DNA from: Solirubrobacter sp963848475 | Lineage (GTDB): Bacteria > Actinomycetota > Thermoleophilia > Solirubrobacterales > Solirubrobacteraceae | Direction: 5' to 3' | Assembly: GCA_963848475.1 (NCBI GenBank) | Contig: CAWKDW010000004.1 | Coordinates: 248,001-312,000 of the forward strand | Length of the DNA stretch: 64,000 bases | Part shown: positions 59,692 through 64,000 of the stretch, piece by piece | Layout of the letters: each line of letters begins with the position of its first letter | Numbering within the stretch: the stretch's first letter is position 1 | Notes under the pieces: generated by a model | Databases searched by the model: none | What the model saw: only the letters and a program-made list of their open reading frames with translations | Told to the model about the DNA's origin: nothing | Position numbers and translations under genes: made by a program

Positions 59692-61352
59692 AGCGACGCT
59701 TCCGCGGTCGGCGACTTGGTCGGTGGCGCGTTCGGCCTAGAGTCCGCGCCCGGCTGGACCGTCGGGAGGCCGCGCGTGAACAGCAGCGCGAGCAGGCTGA
59801 TCAGAGCCAGCACCGCGAGGGCCGAGCGAAGGCCTTCGATCCGGGCCTGCGCGTTCTCGTCGACCGCCGCCGTCGCTGCCTCAGTCGGAACGTTCGCGTC
59901 GTCGAGCGCCGTCTGTAGGTCCTTGTCGGACACGAAGGGCACGCCGGTTGCCAGTTGGGATTGGGCGTTGACGGCGAGGTCGTCCGGGATGGCCGGGTTG
60001 TTCTGGACGCCGCTGAAGAACGCGGCGGTGAGCGCAGAGATGAGGATCGCGCCGGCGAGCGCGGTGCCGACCGACGCGCCGAGTTGCGTTCCCGTGTTCT
60101 GCACGCCCCCGACCTCGCCGCTCTGCTCGTCCGCAACAGCGGAGACGGTCACGCTGCCCAGTTGCGAGGCCATCGCTCCGAGGCCGGAGCCGATCAGCAG
60201 CAGCGGTCCGGTGATGACCTCAGGCCCGGCGCCTATATCGAGCAGGCCAACCAGCAGAACGAGGCCCGCAAACATCAGCAGGAAGCCGGCGTTGACGACC
60301 CGTCGCGGGTTGGCGTCCGGCGCGAGCTTCGGGACCCCGGCCGCGAACAGCAGCAGCGTCAGCGACATCGGCAGCAGACGCACACCGGTCTCCATGGCCG
60401 ACAGTCCGAGCGCCACCGAGAGGAACAGCGGCACGACGAAGAACGTCCCCGCCTGCACGAGGAACATGAACAGGAACGAGAGCACCCCCGAGCGCATCTG
60501 GACGTTGCGCAGCAACTTGGGGTCGAGCAGCGCACCTTCGCCGCGCCCGATCCGCAGGCCCTCCCAGCGCAGGAACAGCGCCAGCACGACGCAGCCGCCC
60601 AGGATGAGCCAGATCACTGGCGAGAGGCCGATCCACTGCGGGGCCTCGGGCTTGGCCTGCACGACGCCCCAGGTCCCGGACTTCAGGATCCCGAACACGA
60701 TCAGGCCCAGGCCCAGCGCCGACAGACAGGTGCCGAAGAGATCGAGCTTCACACCCTTCTCGGCCGGGGTGTCGTTCACGCGGCGTGCGAGCACGAGGAT
60801 CACCGCGACGATGAGCACCTCGCCGGCAAAGACCCACCGCCACGACGCGTAGGTGGTGAAGAAGCCGCCGATCAACGGGCCGAGTGCGGCGGCGATCGCG
60901 CCAGCGGCCGCCACCAGCCCATAGGCGCGCGGGCGGTCCGGCTTGCCGAAGTTGGACGCCACCAGGGCCACGATCGCGGGCATGATCAGCACCGCACCCA
61001 ACCCCTCAAGGCCCGACCAGCCGATCATGAGCACTGTCAAGTTCGGCGACAATGCCGTCGTCAGCGACCCGCTCGCGTAGACGATGCACCCAATCGTGAA
61101 CGCCCGCTTGCGCCCGACGATCTCGCCGATCTTGCCGCCGGTGATCATCAGCGACGCCATCACCAGCGTGTACAGCGTGATCGCTGTCTGGATGCCGGTC
61201 ACAGTGGTGTCGAGGTCCTGCGCGACGGTCGCGATCGCCGTGTTCATCACTGTCGTGTCCAGCGCCATCACGAACTGGCCCGCCGCCAGCGTCAGCAGGA
61301 CCAATCCAGTCGCACCCGCCGCACTGGCATCAGCCATCAGCGGCTTCTGCAT
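59688..61352 (-). CDS. MFS drug exporter, DHA2 (EmrB/QacA) type
   Basis: A 554-residue, 14-helix exporter, intact. Landmarks: FVMALDTTVMNTAIATVAQD in helix 1 (motif D1), GGKIGEIVGRKRAF (motif A), and GAIAAALGPLIGGFFTTYASWRWVF (motif C, near helix 5). ATG 61352. It probably exports antibiotics or dyes using the proton gradient. On the same strand, upstream, lie a LuxR regulator and a broken small gene, so this was a regulator-small protein-exporter operon. Confidence 0.93.
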   Translation of the reverse strand: MQKPLMADASAAGATGLVLLTLAAGQFVMALDTTVMNTAIATVAQDLDTTVTGIQTAITLYTLVMASLMITGGKIGEIVGRKRAFTIGCIVYASGSLTTALSPNLTVLMIGWSGLEGLGAVLIMPAIVALVASNFGKPDRPRAYGLVAAAGAIAAALGPLIGGFFTTYASWRWVFAGEVLIVAVILVLARRVNDTPAEKGVKLDLFGTCLSALGLGLIVFGILKSGTWGVVQAKPEAPQWIGLSPVIWLILGGCVVLALFLRWEGLRIGRGEGALLDPKLLRNVQMRSGVLSFLFMFLVQAGTFFVVPLFLSVALGLSAMETGVRLLPMSLTLLLFAAGVPKLAPDANPRRVVNAGFLLMFAGLVLLVGLLDIGAGPEVITGPLLLIGSGLGAMASQLGSVTVSAVADEQSGEVGGVQNTGTQLGASVGTALAGAILISALTAAFFSGVQNNPAIPDDLAVNAQSQLATGVPFVSDKDLQTALDDANVPTEAATAAVDENAQARIEGLRSALAVLALISLLALLFTRGLPTVQPGADSRPNAPPTKSPTAEASL

Positions 61353-61361
61353 GTGATGCCC

Positions 61362-61493
61362 CTACGAGTCACGTACGGCGGGCGTCATCGTGGTGGCGCC
61401 GTCGGTCCGTCCGAGCGCCGATGCCAGCACACGCGAGCGCGAGCTCATCGTGCGTTCCCGCTCCACAATCAGCCGGTAGGTACGTTCGGTCAC
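61362..61493 (-). pseudogene. Frameshifted relic of the TYRLIVE small gene
   Basis: GTG 61493 reads TERTYRLIVERERTMSSRS and ends TDGATTMTPAVRDS-stop. Shifting frame after TYRLIVE gives DELALACAGIGARTD, matching DELALAFPGMALTRVD of the intact copy at 57341-57607. It is truncated at the equivalent of TGTVRDQAELQ. It lies between the LuxR gene and the MFS gene in the same direction. Confidence 0.6.
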
Positions 61494-61544
61494 ATGGGCG
61501 ACGATGGCATCGTTCGCCGAGCGGTGGGGCGAATCGCGGCTTGT

Positions 61545-63821
61545 TCACCCGGGTGATCCAGTTTGCCCCAGCAGGCCGAGCGCGGTGGCCCGCGCGACCG
61601 CGTCGGCACGGGAGTGCACTTGCAGCTTGCCGTAGAGCGCGCGCCGGTGCGAGCGAATCGTGTTTGCGGACAGGAACAGGCGCTCTCCGATCTCACGGTT
61701 GGAGAGATCGGTGGCCATCAGCCGCAGCACGGTGAGCTCCGCTCCGCTCGGCCGCTCGAGCAGTACACCGCTGGACGACCGGTCTCTCGCGACCTCGAGA
61801 TCCCGCTGCACGTCGTCGGCGAGCGCGGGAACGGCTCCACTGTCGCAAAGTTCTGCCAGCGACTCCTGCGCGGAATGCAACGTTGCTTCCCCGTCGCCGA
61901 GACGGCCGCGGCCCAGACGGACGCGCGCGAGAAGGACGAGCAGCCACGCGTGGTGCACCGTCGCGACCTCGTCGCAGAAGAAGCGCTCCGCCGAGGCGAG
62001 ATGGCGCTCTGCCTCGACGAGGCTGCCCTCGGCAGCCAGCACCGAACCGATCGCGGCCGACGCGTTGGCCCCGAGCCAGCTTCGGCTCGTGCCAATGCGG
62101 CCCACCGCGGCCTTCGCCTTCTCCGCGTGTCCCCGGGCCGGCGCGAGCCGTCCGCGTCCGAGCGCGACGAAGGCCAGTGTCGAGCGGGCGAGCACGAGGC
62201 TCGGGACATGCCGCTCGATCGCCGGATGCTCGAGGGTCCTCACCGCCACCGAGTACGCCTCGTCGAGTTCGCCGGCGAAGAACAGCGCGCGGGCGTAGGC
62301 GGCCAGAGCTCCTGTGAGGATCGCGTCCGCATTCGCGTCCGCATCCGCCAGCGCGACCGCGCGCCGACCGTCGATCACCGCCTGCCGCACGCCACGGTCG
62401 ATCGCGACCGCTTGAACCAGCCGCACCGCGGTCTCGACGTAGGTGCCCAGTTCCGGGCGCTCGCCGTGGGTCATACCGGCGAGCTGGAGCAGCCTGCGCC
62501 GCTCGATCGTGCAGCCGCCGACCAGCACCGTGGCCGTCGCGGCCGCCACCGCAAGCTCGGGATGTTGGGCGATCCGGTCGTCGGGCAGCGTCCCGACCCA
62601 GCGCAGCAACGTCCGGCTGGCGCCACCTCTGATCAATGGCAGGTGGGCCTCGGCTAGTAGCTGTGCAACGAGTTCATGGTCGCCGGCGGACGCGGCATGC
62701 TCGACGGCTTCGAGCGGGAACCCTTGAGACCTGAGCCACGCGGCGGCTCTTCGATGGATTCGAACCGGTGCGCCTGGCTCGGCCGAGTTGAGTTGGGCCT
62801 GCGCGTACTCGGCGAACAGCGGGTGGACGCGAAACCAGCCTCCGCGCTCCAGCCTTGAGATGAACAGGTTCGAATGCTCGAGCTCGGCGAGTCGAGCCGC
62901 CGAATCGGTACGGCGTAGCACCCCGTCGCAGAGTTCCGCGGTGAAGGTGCCAAGGACCGCTGCGCCGTGCAGCAACGTGAGTTCGTCCTCGCCGAGCGCC
63001 GCGATGACCTCGCTGCTCAGGTAGTCGGCAACGAAACGATGGTCCCCCGAGAACGCTCGCACGGCGCTCGCCGGATCGTCGACGGTCCGCAGCCACAACC
63101 ACGCGAGGACGAGCGCTGCAGCCCAGCCCTCCGTACGCTCGACCAGCACCTCGGTCTCCGCCTTGCCGAGATTGAGTTGCCCGAGTCCCAGGAGCATCTG
63201 GCGCGCCTCCGCGAGGGTGAACGCGAGGTCGGCTTGACGCACCTCGGTGAGCGCACCACCGGCGCGCAGACGCCCGAGCTTGAGCGCCGGATCGACGCGT
63301 GTGACGAGCACGACGTGCATATTCGGCGCAAGGTGCGCGAGGGCGTAGTCGAGCGACGACAGGCACTCCCGGCTTGTTACCGCGTGCAGGTCGTCGAGCA
63401 CGACCACCAGTTCCCTGCCGAGCGCCGCTACGCCGTTGAGGAGCGCGTCGATCGCAGCCTCGATGGGGCTGCCCGCCACGCTGAGCCGCCGCAGCGCGTC
63501 CCGCCCGAGCCCGGGGTGTGCCCGTTCGACCGCCGTTGCGACGTACCGCCAGAGGAGAACGGGATCGTTGTCGCCGGTGTCGAGCACGACCCAGGCCAGT
63601 GCCGCGTCGAGGTTCGTGCACCAGTCGCGCACGGCGGTCGTCTTGCCGTAGCCGGCAGGTGCGACGACAAGCGTCAGAGACGCGCCACGGCTGGCGGCCA
63701 GCGTCCGGCGAACGCGCGGCCGCTCGACCATGCGATGACGGACGCGCGGCATCGCAAGCTTGGCCTCGACCACCGGGGGAGGAGCGTCCGCACCCAACGC
63801 GTTCCTGAAGCTCGCTGCCAT
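61545..63821 (-). CDS. MalT-like LuxR-family ATPase regulator
   Basis: A 758-residue activator of the MalT type: Walker A VVAPAGYGKTTAVRDW, Walker B LVVVLDDLHAV, winged-helix/TPR middle (HRRAAAWLRSQGFPLEAVEH), and a C-terminal LuxR helix-turn-helix LTVLRLMATDLSNREIGERL with NTIRSHRRALYGKLQV. ATG 63821 gives a standard N-terminus (VVEAKLAMPRVRHRMVERPR). The last codons contain the TCACCCGGGTGA palindrome. A likely regulator of the MFS gene downstream (inference). Confidence 0.92.
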   Translation of the reverse strand: MAASFRNALGADAPPPVVEAKLAMPRVRHRMVERPRVRRTLAASRGASLTLVVAPAGYGKTTAVRDWCTNLDAALAWVVLDTGDNDPVLLWRYVATAVERAHPGLGRDALRRLSVAGSPIEAAIDALLNGVAALGRELVVVLDDLHAVTSRECLSSLDYALAHLAPNMHVVLVTRVDPALKLGRLRAGGALTEVRQADLAFTLAEARQMLLGLGQLNLGKAETEVLVERTEGWAAALVLAWLWLRTVDDPASAVRAFSGDHRFVADYLSSEVIAALGEDELTLLHGAAVLGTFTAELCDGVLRRTDSAARLAELEHSNLFISRLERGGWFRVHPLFAEYAQAQLNSAEPGAPVRIHRRAAAWLRSQGFPLEAVEHAASAGDHELVAQLLAEAHLPLIRGGASRTLLRWVGTLPDDRIAQHPELAVAAATATVLVGGCTIERRRLLQLAGMTHGERPELGTYVETAVRLVQAVAIDRGVRQAVIDGRRAVALADADANADAILTGALAAYARALFFAGELDEAYSVAVRTLEHPAIERHVPSLVLARSTLAFVALGRGRLAPARGHAEKAKAAVGRIGTSRSWLGANASAAIGSVLAAEGSLVEAERHLASAERFFCDEVATVHHAWLLVLLARVRLGRGRLGDGEATLHSAQESLAELCDSGAVPALADDVQRDLEVARDRSSSGVLLERPSGAELTVLRLMATDLSNREIGERLFLSANTIRSHRRALYGKLQVHSRADAVARATALGLLGQTGSPG

Positions 63822-63827
63822 CGCTGT

Positions 63828-63995
63828 CTAGCCTCGCAGCAGGAGCGCTTCGTGACTCCGCGCGGCGCGGAGCGCAGCGGCCGGTCGGCTTGGCGCCGAC
63901 GCAGCGGGCCATCTCGGCGTATAGAAGGCGATGATCCTGAGAGCGATCAGCACGATACTGGCGGCGATCCCTTCATAGCCGAAGAGCCTGCGCAT
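63828..63995 (-). CDS. 55-residue putative membrane peptide
   Basis: ATG 63995 opens MRRLFGYEGIAASIVLIALR, with one hydrophobic helix (about 9-24), then a basic Ala/Arg-rich tail, stopping at 63828, 6 bp before the LuxR start. It could be a real small membrane protein cotranscribed with the regulator, or chance coding. The gene's upstream region lies beyond the window. Confidence 0.35.
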   Translation of the reverse strand: MRRLFGYEGIAASIVLIALRIIAFYTPRWPAASAPSRPAAALRAARSHEALLLRG

Positions 63996-64000
63996 GTCCC

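Noticed and set aside
59955..61556. 533-aa plus-strand open frame opposite the MFS gene
   Set aside because: Antisense of an intact 14-helix exporter.
1..64000. CRISPR arrays, tRNA/rRNA genes, insertion sequences, prophage
   Set aside because: I saw no regularly spaced direct repeats, tRNA-like cloverleaf, transposase, integrase or phage structural genes, though short RNAs could be missed by eye.

Overview
The window is about 70% G+C, has no tRNA, rRNA, CRISPR array or recognisable insertion sequence, and carries typical actinobacterial genes: an F420/PPOX-type oxidoreductase, a DUF2510 protein, a SigJ-like sigma factor, MMPL and DHA2 exporters, and many TetR and LuxR regulators. Several secreted proteins share a C-terminal module ending in a Ser-Thr-rich TLSTTTP strand. 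My inference is a soil member of the Thermoleophilia/Solirubrobacterales (Solirubrobacter or Conexibacter type); no phylogenetic marker gene is present to prove it.

Layout. 1-7 kb: MFS/TetR pair, idi plus bicupin, a secreted beta-propeller-like protein, an HD phosphohydrolase, then two gene fragments joined at a breakpoint. 7-14 kb: a membrane PP2C/SpoIIE phosphatase, a striking protein with annexin repeats and a protein-glutaminase-like triad followed by a 76-aa gene, a PPOX oxidoreductase, a relic of a secreted protein and a PhyH dioxygenase. 14-19 kb: lipoprotein, second propeller protein, an OmpR/kinase pair and a COG4705 membrane protein. 19-24 kb: a membrane/pentapeptide/TIR-like protein, decayed genes and envelope proteins. 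24-32 kb: MMPL transporter and a second two-component system, divergent from a MacAB-like export operon. 32-36 kb: tandem GH10 xylanases. 36-42 kb: formate-THF ligase, a chimeric DoxX gene and an alpha/beta-hydrolase operon. 42-51 kb: three LuxR regulators, a truncated SigJ-like factor and two copies of a 72-residue protein family. 51-64 kb: a secreted Hcp-like protein, YihY, a penicillin-acylase-like hydrolase, a tandem universal stress protein, DUF2252, DHA2 MFS and a MalT-like LuxR regulator, with remnants of one small-gene family scattered among them.

Many genes are interrupted by single-base frameshifts. I place fourteen in ten coding regions, thirteen of them one-base insertions, which looks like sequencing or assembly error rather than independent decay. 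Separately, there are true truncated relics (TetR, MFS, acyl-CoA ligase, ester cyclase, cupin, secreted-protein tails) marking rearrangement points.

Best candidates for something new: the annexin/protein-glutaminase protein with an LQRTAGNQAV tag and its small neighbour (10.4-12.2 kb); the TM-pentapeptide-TIR-like protein (19.5 kb); the signal-peptide Hcp protein (51.3 kb); and two small protein families that travel with LuxR regulators.
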